A DNA stretch of 64,000 nucleotides from Mesaphorura yosii. Taxonomy: Eukaryota; Arthropoda; Collembola; Poduromorpha; Tullbergiidae. This document shows positions 58,701 through 64,000 of the stretch, one piece after another. Position numbers and translations under genes: made by a program. The notes below the pieces were generated by a model. It was not told where the DNA came from. It was given only the letters and a program-made list of their open reading frames with translations, and did no database searches. How positions within the stretch are numbered: position 1 is the first letter of the stretch; each line of letters opens with the position of its first letter. The stretch lies in NCBI GenBank assembly GCA_009869945.1, contig WIXG01000169.1, positions 62,001 to 126,000 of the forward strand. The letters are read 5' to 3'.

Positions 58701-61700
58701 AACATTTTCAGTCCATCCGACTTTTGGCACAACACAGCAAGAGAGAGTTCGCAAATCGCAATTCTAAACCTGCAAAAACAAGTTGTTTTCAAGCTTAAAT
58801 GAAACTGTGCCATATCGCCAGATCGTGGCTCTTTCCTTCCTTTCCCAGAAGCTCCTGAGCATGTACGAAAGAGAAAATGAGCAGAGGTAAATTCGGTGAA
58901 TTGGTTCTCAATTCTGTGCTCTCATTCTGCTGCCGCGTGCTCAAGGAATTCCTCTAAGCAAAGAGCGAGAGTGGAAGGGAAAGTCCACGCCATGCCAGGG
59001 TTATAAACTAAACTAAGAATAGCGTGACCTCTCGGCTGTATTGAGACGTAGTAAAATTTGTCACTGCCACTTATCATTTCACGACATTTTTGGCCGTGGT
59101 GCTTTTAACCTACATTCCTCTGGTAAGGCCATGATTGTTGATTGTATTTGCTTTGACTGCTCCTGGACATTACCGGACCGGCCAAGTTCGCGAAATAAAT
59201 GCGAAAGAAACGTTCAAAGGCTCCGGCCAGGAATTACAATTACGAGTAATATGAAGATGCTTGGAAGTCTGCACTGCTGCTGCTGGCTGGAATCCATGCC
59301 TGCAACTGTAAAATTGTAACTTTGCGTTGCTTGAAGCCAGTCCGTGCGTCGTCCAGTCTCGGTTTGATTTCAAGTTTGCACCAAACTGGAATAACACTCA
59401 GACCATTCATGCTCCTTCCACGCACCGTCCTTTTCCTAAAACTATTACGCCACTGCGAAAGGTCCACATGCGGCTCGGATACTTTGCTCTTTGAAAGCTC
59501 GGACTCGACGGTACGTGACTTGATGTCCAATTTTCTGCAGTAGCAAATTGTATGGTATATAATGCCCTATTCCTGGTTATTATACACCCACATGTACAGC
59601 TTAACTTACGATTACGGCCCGTACTTTCGACCGGCAGCAACTTCCATGCCACTCTCGCAGCAGAGCAGAGAGGAAAAATTGTTGTAAAATAAAGTATTCG
59701 CCATTTGCGTGCAGCTTACTTTTACTTTTCGCATTTTTGGCACACAAATGACCATGATTCTTTCTCTCTCGGCTCTCCTGCTAGGAAAGAGGAAACTACT
59801 GATTACCCTCGCATGTGCGCACAGAGCACGGAGAGCACGTACATATTATGTAGCCAAAGTTTTCCGTGTACTTTTGTGTTATTTCTTTGAAATGTGACAT
59901 GTGATGTAGGGATAATATCGCAATAACGACTATTTTACATTATTATAAGCCGATTTCATTGGAAGTACGCATAATTCTAATTTCCTTCTGCGCGTGCTTT
60001 CCACAGTGATACGCTACGTGTTTTCGTACGACGTTCTAATGAGTACAGTTTACATTATTGTTATTGCAGCATTATCTGCGTAAATAGTTGTTCACAATTA
60101 CGTGTGCACTAGACGGCACTGAATACGGTTCTTCAATTAAAATCGAAATACATACAAGTAAAACGAAGCCGTAGAAAGGAATGGAAATAAGTAGCGCTAT
60201 TGTCACTGAGTTAGTACTTCTTCCTAAAACTTTCTGAGCTTCACCACACGAGTACGCACCAAGACCTACGTGGTCGGGTACTTGACGGAAAGACAAAGGC
60301 CAGAGGCATTTCGCGGAATTGTTTTCCCCGAATGTTCCTTTCTCTGACTGACTTTTTGATCGAATGGACACTGGGTTGGCTATTTTTGAAAGAAGTCGAA
60401 AATTTATTTATGCAAAATTTGAACCTCGTGTCAGATCAAATCAAGCTTCAATTGGTCGAAATGTAGAACATGTATGCAAAGATTCCAATAGTGATTAGAA
60501 ATTATTGGTGCAAGCACAATGAAATGGCCGCCGGTCATAGTACTGGAGCCAAAGCACGATTTTAACCATCGTTCTTTCCATTTTGGCTAGTCTAGTCTGA
60601 CATAATATGAGCATCTGTACTTGCATTTTACACTTTAGGCTACTCTTTAGCTACATTCAGGCAAGTGTCCATTCGACCAAAAGCCCAGTCAGCCAACTAG
60701 GCCATTCGGGGCAAACAATTCTGTGAAGTGTCACTCCGCCAAAAGTGCCCTAACACCGTTTTCTGTGGTAACTTGAAAACCCATAATCGGATTCATGTGC
60801 CATACAAGCATTACAGGAAGGTACAACATCATTAATGCCTGGAGTGTGGTACTTGTGCAAATTTCTGATTGTGGTTGGATCCTGCTGGGACGATACCTCA
60901 TTCCGTTCCGTATACGTGTTCGACCATCAGATGACAAGCCTTTAATCTGCAATTAAGTTGTTTTTGGAATCGCTGCACAAATTAAAGTATTAAACAAAGA
61001 CTTTTTCCTCTCCGTGTAAGGTAATTTAACAAGAAAATGTTGCAATATATAGATGTGATTCCTGAATTTTCGAAATGGTAATTATTGATTCGCATGCCGG
61101 ATTATCTTGCGGATAAGTGTTTAGCATAGACTTCTGGGTATTAAGCGGGAACTCTGACTCCAGACCGAAACAGAATAGAAAACAGGTTCGACTAAATAAG
61201 AATGCGTCTGTGTCGCACAATCACTTTGTGCGTGAGTGACAAATATAGCTACCAGTCCTTTGACATAAACGCATGATATAAATATTAGGAACACAAAGTT
61301 TTGACTAATTCATAATGGTAAGTGTCAACTTTGTGTTTGTGCTTGTTCGTTCTTTACTTTTTTCACTTTCATTTTCGTGTTCGTCAACAACGAAAGGAGC
61401 ATGCAAAGACAACTTATCGATCCGAGAGAAGTAAATAAAAAGAAAGTTGGTTGTGCGAAGGCGGAACGCATGGGCTTAAGGTTTATGAACTAATTAAAGA
61501 CTTTGGATCCAGGCTGTGCCGTGCCAGCACACAAAATACAGGACGGCGTAGCTTTACGCACTTCAAGCAAGCTCGGCTTAAGTTGACGTAATGTTACAAA
61601 CTCGGCAACCAAAGAGAGCCGATAATGAACAATGAAAGGCAAACAATTTTCTTAAGAAACTTTCTCCGGCTCCATATCTGTGCGTTTTGCATTCTGAAAT

Positions 61701-63883
61701 TTCACACAGTTCGCGACTCGTTTCTGGATAGCACGATTTTGTGCGTGCAAGGTGCGATAATAAGTGAACAAGTGCAAAAGTTTTCGCTCACGAACCCTGC
61801 TGAATATTGCATTAATTATTTTATATCGCATAATAAGCAAATTATAATGGGCTTACTGTTAGTCACTTGGCTAATGCTTAATCTTTATATATGACAGAAT
61901 AATTGTCACAGAATATAAATTGGTACTGATAAAGACTAGGTCCAGCGTATAGCTAAGTCAAAAGCAAAGCGTCTAAAAGTGTGGTTTTATTTCAGGGCGC
62001 GACCGTGTCGCATAATACCTCGGCCGGTATTATAATGTCTAATCAAAGCCTCGTGCTGCAACGTGTGAAGAGGTCGTCCGGAGGTGTGTACGTCTGCAAA
62101 GCAACTAATATGGAAGGCGAAGCAAGTTCAAACCCATTTCACCTTAAAATTATGTGTAAGTTTACATTACGCTGGTCGGAGTTGTCAGGCGAAATCCTCT
62201 TTGCTTTTATTTTCACTTAAAATGCGGAGCAACCGCGAGCTCTGTCTGTAAAAGGACGACGACGGTGAAAGTGAAGGCAAGAGTTGGCCTGAGTCATTAA
62301 CAATTTATGTATTAACATGTTTGTTTTCTCTTTTTATTTTGCTCTCAACATGTAACTCATGTCCTGGTCCTCGTGCAACCGGTAAATGTGCACTCGCAAT
62401 GAATCACCAAATGTCAACAAAACTCTCCGCTCTGCTCCTCAATGAATTCCACGAAACGTCCATTGAATTCCAAACAACAGACAAGCCAGTTTGTAAAATA
62501 GAACAGAAACTCGTGTTTGGGGTGGCGAAAGGTGAACAAGTTGAGATTGAATGCAAGGTAAGGCTGATGGCTAATACAGTGAAAACCCTGCCCAGTGACA
62601 AGTCTAACATAGACTAAACATTTCAGATGGACTCAAATCCCGAGGCAGATAGTTTCAAATGGGCCTTCAACAATAGTGCGGAAAGTATCGACGTCCCACA
62701 GGTCAATCCATTTCTTTTCTACTTCCTGTTCCTTTTTCAGTGCAATGCAAAATAAACCACACAAGAGTGCTACAGGCAGTACAGAATGACAGAGTAAAAT
62801 ACACAATAGATACTACCTTGTCGGTATTGGTCCCAACTACGAACCACTTGGATTGAATGTGTCTCTTTCGAACTGCCATCCATCTTTTCTTTCCTTCCAC
62901 TCGACAAACTTTATGACTTTGCCTATACCTGAACGTCTGAACGTCTACGGTGGAATGTGCAGTGGAACGGATACGTATGGAGACATTGATTGACAAAATT
63001 GTACAACATTATTGTGGCTTTGCGACCTACGATGGTTGAACCAAGCACGCAGCAAAGCAGACGGATGACAATAAATAGACTTTCCCCCTGTGCTATCTTC
63101 ACTTGCGCTCTTTGATTTCTCCGTCGATGTTTCCTTTATCGCTTAAAACCTCCGCACTCGCATTCTGTGGAAGATACATTCAGAGTTGATTTAGTTCAGA
63201 TGTTGAATCTTGAATGGTTGAATCCCACCAGTATCATCATAGAGTAACGACACAATTTGACTTCCTAGCACAGACTTCTGTCAAACTGACTCCATTTCTA
63301 TCTGACTTTTGCTGATGCTGAGGACATTTTGACTGCTATTTTCTCTTTTATCATCCTGAACCTAAATCTGAGCGTAAAATAAAATTCTAAAATTTTATTG
63401 TAACCGCAAATCTGACTTTGTTTTATTGCAATGTGCAATTTTCTTAGTTTTTTCCCCATATTGGGTACAATTTAGTTGCGAAATCCGAATGCGGGTTTTT
63501 GTATTGTGGAAACTACACGCTTTTTCCAAACACAATATGGCCGTCCCAAATTCAGGAGGAATTGCACCGTCTTCTAATTAGTCGTGAGACAATACTAACG
63601 ATTATCTTTTCTTACGCTTTACAGACTCGATTCTCGCATCCTCATTCAGCCAAATCTACATCTTCCAGTATTCTTTCATACACTCCAATGACTGAGCTTG
63701 ACTACGGTAAGTCAGACGCCCAATGCATCCTCCAACGTAAAGTTTAAACATTTCAGTGGTTCAGATTTGTATCAGATTAGTTAATTCGCGTTTCCTTTCT
63801 AATTTTAGGGTCCGTTCTTTGTTTCGGAAGTAACATGATTGGCATCGGTGAACGACCGTGTGTTTATCAAATTGTGCCAGCAG
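10614..63883 (+). CDS. Sidestep-family Ig-domain cell-surface receptor (13 exons, partial at both ends)
   Basis: Spliced gene: join of 10614-10746, 19773-19917, 20136-20190, 38946-39074, 43831-44040, 51985-52136, 52336-52480, 56895-57025, 61996-62155, 62481-62557, 62627-62701, 63625-63706 and 63809-63883. All junctions are GT-AG and keep one frame, giving 522 full codons. Five Ig domains each show the Cys-Trp-Cys core: C17/W33/C91, C149/W162/C203, C248/W261/C301, C350/W363/C400, C444/W457/C502. Side-type signatures are LPCDI and PIYSYDAR in Ig1, FTCQASNN in Ig2, EDTW near the Ig3 end, SAGIIMSNQSLVLQ in Ig4, and KPVC, SYTPMTELDYG and RPCVYQIVPAG in Ig5. Seven N-X-S/T sequons (N80, 106, 209, 280, 373, 382, 460) fit an extracellular chain. 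Known for the family: type I membrane proteins that bind Beat ligands in neuronal guidance. The signal peptide and everything after Ig5 are missing from the window. Family call is firm; which Side paralog is not determinable. Confidence 0.9.
16308..16366. repeat. Perfect 28-bp inverted repeat with 3-base loop
   Basis: Bases 16308-16335 are the exact reverse complement of 16339-16366, separated only by CGA. The arms begin ATCTTGAGAAATTC and end CTGTATACG. No mismatch occurs over 28 pairs; pairing stops at the next base outward. The structure would form a 59-base foldback as DNA or RNA. It is not part of a recognised transposon. Confidence 0.9.
16883..17338. mobile_element. MITE-like repeat, copy 1
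   Basis: The left end begins GTGTTAGGGCATTTGG. About 65 bases around 16926-16992 are imperfectly complementary to about 17250-17325; both arms share the core TTTGGTCGAATGGACACTTG (reverse complement on the right). The interior, from GAGTCGAAAACTTGATTTAT onward, is clearly related to that of copy 2 at 60312-60758 in the same orientation. No coding capacity. The outer part of the right end appears eroded. Confidence 0.75.
17626..18064 (+). other. Overlapping open frames of unknown nature in intron 1
   Basis: Two frames stay open here: 17626-17931 (101 codons, Ser-rich and Arg-rich second half) and 17795-18064 (89 codons). I recognise neither product. The stretch begins about 290 bases after MITE-like copy 1. 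It could be a decayed coding remnant of a mobile element or chance openness. No splice or start context supports a functional gene. Confidence 0.2.
19773..19917 (+). CDS. Side-like gene exon b: second half of Ig1
   Basis: Acceptor is TTTTATTCCAG ending 19772; donor GTATGA at 19918 (phase 0). The first base completes the serine of PIYSYDAR across the 9.0 kb upstream intron. It encodes residues 45-92, including YDARSKPG, RAYFRTV, SLSIDNVSENDGGAYRCR. The D.G.Y.C pattern with C91 closes the Ig1 disulfide with C17. N80 (NVS) is a likely N-glycosylation site. Confidence 0.9.
20136..20190 (+). CDS. Side-like gene exon c: last strand of Ig1
   Basis: A 55-base exon between acceptor CCGTAG (ends 20135) and strong donor GTGAGT (20191). 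It encodes VDFLKSPTRNSKVNLTVI and leaves one base (phase 1). This is the G strand of Ig1 with sequon N106-L-T. It is too short to find by length; support comes from frame continuity with both neighbours and the Ig-typical ending. Confidence 0.85.
28380..29084 (+). other. 705-base open frame, probably non-coding
   Basis: The longest stop-free frame in the window outside the gene. It opens at TTG, not ATG; the first in-frame ATG is about 65 codons in. The translation is cysteine-rich and phenylalanine-rich in places (SECFCCLVCKV) and ends with a hydrophobic stretch (LFIRFFLVIFLMSVVY). I recognise no family. No clear exon boundaries were found. It is most likely a chance open frame inside the intron, but is unusually long for such AT-rich sequence. 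Confidence 0.2.
34911..34985. repeat. Inverted repeat with 12-bp perfect outer arms
   Basis: AATACGACACTG at 34911-34922 is exactly complementary to CAGTGTCGTATT at 34974-34985. The inner sequences (CGACAGTCAACATATT and AATATTGTCGCATTG) also pair imperfectly, giving a 75-base foldback. It could be a decayed short transposon end pair or a structured RNA. No further evidence. Confidence 0.55.
38946..39074 (+). CDS. Side-like gene exon d: first half of Ig2
   Basis: Acceptor TGATTTTCAG (ends 38945), donor GTAAGC at 39075 (phase 1). It encodes residues 112-153: PPQKPTIFDGQ, then a loop rich in Ala, Gln and Gly, then GPYSEGSTMTLVCVASG. C149 is the Ig2 B-strand cysteine. The exon lies after an 18.8 kb intron, but the split codon with exon c (valine 111) and the IV-P-P-KP linker support the join. 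Confidence 0.88.
39075..43830 (+). other. Intron 4 (4.8 kb) inside Ig2
   Basis: Phase 1 intron splitting the ASGGRPPP segment. It holds a 40-base perfect-stem hairpin at 39690-39729, a short GAGAGAGAG run near 41030, a CATCATCAT run near 43432 and polypyrimidine stretches before the acceptor. No gene is supported in it. Confidence 0.75.
39690..39729. repeat. Hairpin: perfect 14-bp stem, 12-base loop
   Basis: CGAAACTCTGGTGC (39690-39703) and GCACCAGAGTTTCG (39716-39729) are exact reverse complements around a 12-base loop. The stem is shorter than a normal microRNA precursor and no extended flanking pairing is evident. Possible remnant of a mobile element or an intronic RNA structure. Confidence 0.75.
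43831..44040 (+). CDS. Side-like gene exon e: second half of Ig2
   Basis: Longest exon in the window (210 bases). Acceptor TCATTCGCAG (ends 43830), donor GTAAGT at 44041 (phase 1). It encodes residues 155-223: RPPPKVTWWRGGELIDDSY, then LNVLRLTRADLHAIFTCQAS, ending EPVTTSVQLEMF. W162 and C203 complete the Ig2 core. N209 (NIS) is a sequon. The reading frame is open for about 170 bases upstream, but the GGRPPP junction with exon d fixes the true start at 43831. Confidence 0.93.
44041..51984 (+). other. Intron 5 (7.9 kb) between Ig2 and Ig3
   Basis: Phase 1 intron, GTAAGT to a strong T-rich acceptor. Several frames of 60-145 codons stay open (for example 48513-48947) but none shows a recognisable domain. 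No transposon ends or strong hairpins were seen. Confidence 0.7.
51985..52136 (+). CDS. Side-like gene exon f: first half of Ig3
   Basis: Acceptor CTTTTTTATTGCAG (ends 51984), donor GTAAGC at 52137 (phase 0). It encodes residues 225-274: RPLSVKLLGSNQP, ALKDIEIVCQSVGSRPPAEI, SWFKDGQLLKPEREE. C248 and W261 are the Ig3 core residues. The following intron is only 199 bases, against 7.9 kb before this exon. Confidence 0.92.
52336..52480 (+). CDS. Side-like gene exon g: second half of Ig3
   Basis: Acceptor CTTTGCAG (ends 52335), donor GTAAGT at 52481 (phase 1). It encodes residues 275-322: ESQTGNVSTSVIRLTPRVHD, HGKHLTCRTSNSRVPGF, AMEDTWKMTVF. C301 pairs with C248. The D-x-G-x-x-L-T-C-R and ED-x-W patterns are typical of Side Ig3. 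N280 (NVS) is a sequon. Confidence 0.92.
53692..53718. repeat. AT-rich palindrome next to the Tigger-type element
   Basis: AGTATTATTTAA and TTAAATAATACT (12 bases each) are exact reverse complements separated by TAA. It ends 39 bases before the transposon's left inverted repeat. It may be chance in AT-rich DNA or a preferred insertion neighbourhood. Confidence 0.6.
53758..54857 (+). mobile_element. Pogo/Tigger-type DNA transposon, 1100 bp, non-autonomous
   Basis: Terminal inverted repeats of 29 bases at 53758-53786 and 54829-54857 differ at one position. They start AGTTACCGTATTTACC, a terminus style common in pogo-like elements. Just inside, about 65 bases are repeated in direct orientation at both ends (53808-53870 and 54775-54826, sharing GTCAAAAT and TTGAAACAATA). 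Between them lies a damaged transposase. Full-length Tigger elements are usually over 2 kb, so this copy has lost the 5' part of the gene. A TA target-site duplication is not visible at the repeat edges as I read them. Confidence 0.88.
53822..54716 (+). pseudogene. Tigger/pogo-type transposase remnant (DDE superfamily), frameshifted
   Basis: The catalytic half of a pogo-type transposase is readable in three successive frames. Frame one (53822-54418) has WLDSVDTRGARQVI, LVWDCFRSHISESTL, VIPGGCIKFVQALNV and GWNKTFK. A second frame carries MKAPSLEEVGEWIIEAWESL (from 54415, stop at 54484). A third (to 54713) carries KESFLTCGITNDLSGQQDD and an acidic tail. The family's DNA-binding helix-turn-helix region is absent and frame one has no ATG. 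First and second catalytic Asp are plausible in WLDS and VWDC; the third, expected in a PLDV-like motif, reads ALNV (Asn). At least two frameshifts plus the lost start mark it as dead. Confidence 0.87.
55183..55202. repeat. Short perfect hairpin
   Basis: AGTCAGGG and CCCTGACT form an 8-bp perfect stem around AATA. Small and possibly chance; no surrounding structure found. Confidence 0.5.
56895..57025 (+). CDS. Side-like gene exon h: first half of Ig4
   Basis: Acceptor TTGAATTTGCAG (ends 56894), donor GTAAGT at 57026 (phase 0). It encodes residues 324-366: VPILNLVLGSNLNPNNIRED, SDVYFECKIHANPQIYKVAW, LHD. C350 and W363 are Ig4 core residues. The P-x-L-x-L-x-L-G-S-x-L-N start, the ED-x-D-V-Y-F-E-C strand and the A-N-P loop are characteristic of the family. 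Confidence 0.93.
60312..60758. mobile_element. MITE-like repeat, copy 2
   Basis: Same orientation as copy 1. The right end is intact, ending GCCAAAAGTGCCCTAACACC, which mirrors copy 1's left end. The right arm (from about 60660) and left arm (60312-60375) are imperfect inverted repeats sharing TCGAATGGACACT. The interior is alignable with copy 1 through GAAGTCGAAAATTTATTTAT and ACCTCG. The outer left terminus has diverged or been lost. No coding capacity. Confidence 0.72.
61291..61336. repeat. Imperfect hairpin near the end of intron 8
   Basis: ACACAAAGTTTTGAC (61291-61305) pairs with GTCAACTTTGTGT (61324-61336) with a 2-base bulge and an 18-base loop. Thirteen base pairs in all. Function unknown; may be chance. 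Confidence 0.45.
61996..62155 (+). CDS. Side-like gene exon i: second half of Ig4
   Basis: Acceptor GTTTTATTTCAG (ends 61995), donor GTAAGT at 62156 (phase 1). It encodes residues 367-419: GATVSHNTSAGIIMSNQSLV, LQRVKRSSGGVYVCKATNME, GEASSNPFHLKIM. C400 completes Ig4. The H-N-T-S-A-G-I-I-x-S-N-Q-S-L-V-L-Q stretch is one of the most conserved parts of Side-like proteins. Sequons lie at N373 and N382. Confidence 0.94.
62156..62480 (+). other. Intron 9 (325 bases) between Ig4 and Ig5
   Basis: Phase 1 intron from GTAAGT to CAACAG. A frame open across its 3' end into exon j is incidental, because the KPVC start of Ig5 joins cleanly to the LKIM end of Ig4. Nothing else seen. Confidence 0.8.
62481..62557 (+). 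CDS. Side-like gene exon j: start of Ig5
   Basis: Acceptor CAAACAACAG (ends 62480), donor GTAAGG at 62558 (phase 0). It encodes residues 421-445, starting YKPVCKIEQK across the split codon and ending GEQVEIECK. C444 is the B-strand cysteine; C424 in the KPVC motif is an extra cysteine matched by C515 in the last exon. The following intron is only 69 bases. Confidence 0.88.
62627..62701 (+). CDS. Side-like gene exon k: middle of Ig5
   Basis: Acceptor AAACATTTCAG (ends 62626); the donor is the weaker GTCAAT at 62702 (phase 0). It encodes residues 446-470: MDSNPEADSFKWAFNNSAES, IDVPQ. W457 is the Ig5 core tryptophan; N460 (NNS) is a sequon. The F-K-W-A-F-N-N-S pattern is typical of Side and related nephrin-like Ig domains. 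Confidence 0.88.
62702..63624 (+). other. Intron 11 (923 bases) inside Ig5
   Basis: Phase 0 intron with donor GTCAAT, the least canonical of the gene, and acceptor TTACAG. No gene, repeat or structure recognised in it. Confidence 0.75.
63625..63706 (+). CDS. Side-like gene exon l: Ig5 D-F region
   Basis: Acceptor CTTTACAG (ends 63624), donor GTAAGT at 63707 (phase 1). It encodes residues 471-497: TRFSHPHSAKSTSSSIL, then SYTPMTELDYG completed across the splice. The Y-T-P-x-T-E-x-D-Y-G motif is diagnostic of this domain in the family. Confidence 0.9.
63809..63883 (+). CDS. Side-like gene exon m: end of Ig5
   Basis: Acceptor CTAATTTTAG (ends 63808), donor GTAATA at 63884 (phase 1). It encodes residues 499-522: SVLCFGSNMIGIGERPCVYQ, IVPA, with a final glycine split across the donor. 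C502 closes Ig5 with C444; C515 may pair with C424. The gene continues beyond the window. In the family the next module is a fibronectin type III domain, then a transmembrane helix and cytoplasmic tail. Confidence 0.9.
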
Positions 63884-64000
63884 GTAATAAATAAAGTCAC
63901 AGAATGACAAGAACACGATGTAGTGGGACATGTTAATAAGTAAAAGTTATATTTTGATGATACAAAGACACCTCCCCGAGTCGTTCTTACTCCCATTATC

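Larger units (their letters stand above)
57026..61995 (+). other. Intron 8 (5.0 kb) inside Ig4
   Basis: Phase 0 intron. It holds the second copy of the MITE-like repeat (60312-60758), a GTCGTCGTCGTC run near 57680, and an imperfect hairpin at 61291-61336. A minus-strand frame at 60072-60371 would encode a hydrophobic segment (LISIPFYGFVLLVCISILI) but has no other gene signal. Nothing else recognisable. Confidence 0.7.

Noticed and set aside
60072-60371. Minus-strand frame with a hydrophobic, membrane-like segment
   Set aside because: A hydrophobic stretch alone is weak evidence in AT-rich DNA; its start overlaps MITE-like copy 2 and no exon signals were seen.

Overview
The window looks like arthropod genomic DNA: AT-rich, intron-dominated and almost free of long open frames. 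It carries most of one multi-exon gene on the + strand. The protein pieced together from its exons matches the Sidestep (Side) family of immunoglobulin-superfamily cell-surface receptors, best known from insects, where they bind Beaten-path (Beat) proteins in motor-axon guidance and synaptic partner choice. The species cannot be fixed from the sequence. Very large introns next to short ones (69-325 bp) suggest a mid- to large-sized arthropod genome.

Thirteen coding exons run from 10614 to 63883. They join in frame through canonical GT-AG introns and give 522 complete codons in 1569 coding bases spread over 53.3 kb. They encode five Ig domains in order: Ig1 (exons at 10614, 19773, 20136), Ig2 (38946, 43831), Ig3 (51985, 52336), Ig4 (56895, 61996) and Ig5 (62481, 62627, 63625, 63809). 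The gene is open at both ends. No convincing signal-peptide exon was found in 1-10613. The last exon stops at the end of Ig5 in the phase expected before the next module (fibronectin III, transmembrane and cytoplasmic parts in this family), which must lie beyond 64000. Every inter-domain intron is phase 1; introns inside domains are mostly phase 0.

The rest is intron and 5' flank. It holds a 1.1 kb pogo/Tigger-type DNA transposon with 29-bp terminal inverted repeats and a broken transposase (53758-54857); two same-orientation copies of one MITE-like repeat (about 16883-17338 and 60312-60758); a separate 522-bp inverted-repeat element (7482-8003); and several short hairpins, the most striking a perfect 28-bp inverted repeat with a 3-base loop at 16308-16366. 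The largest intron, 18.8 kb between Ig1 and Ig2, shows no second gene. No rRNA or tRNA gene, CRISPR array or bacterial-style operon was seen.
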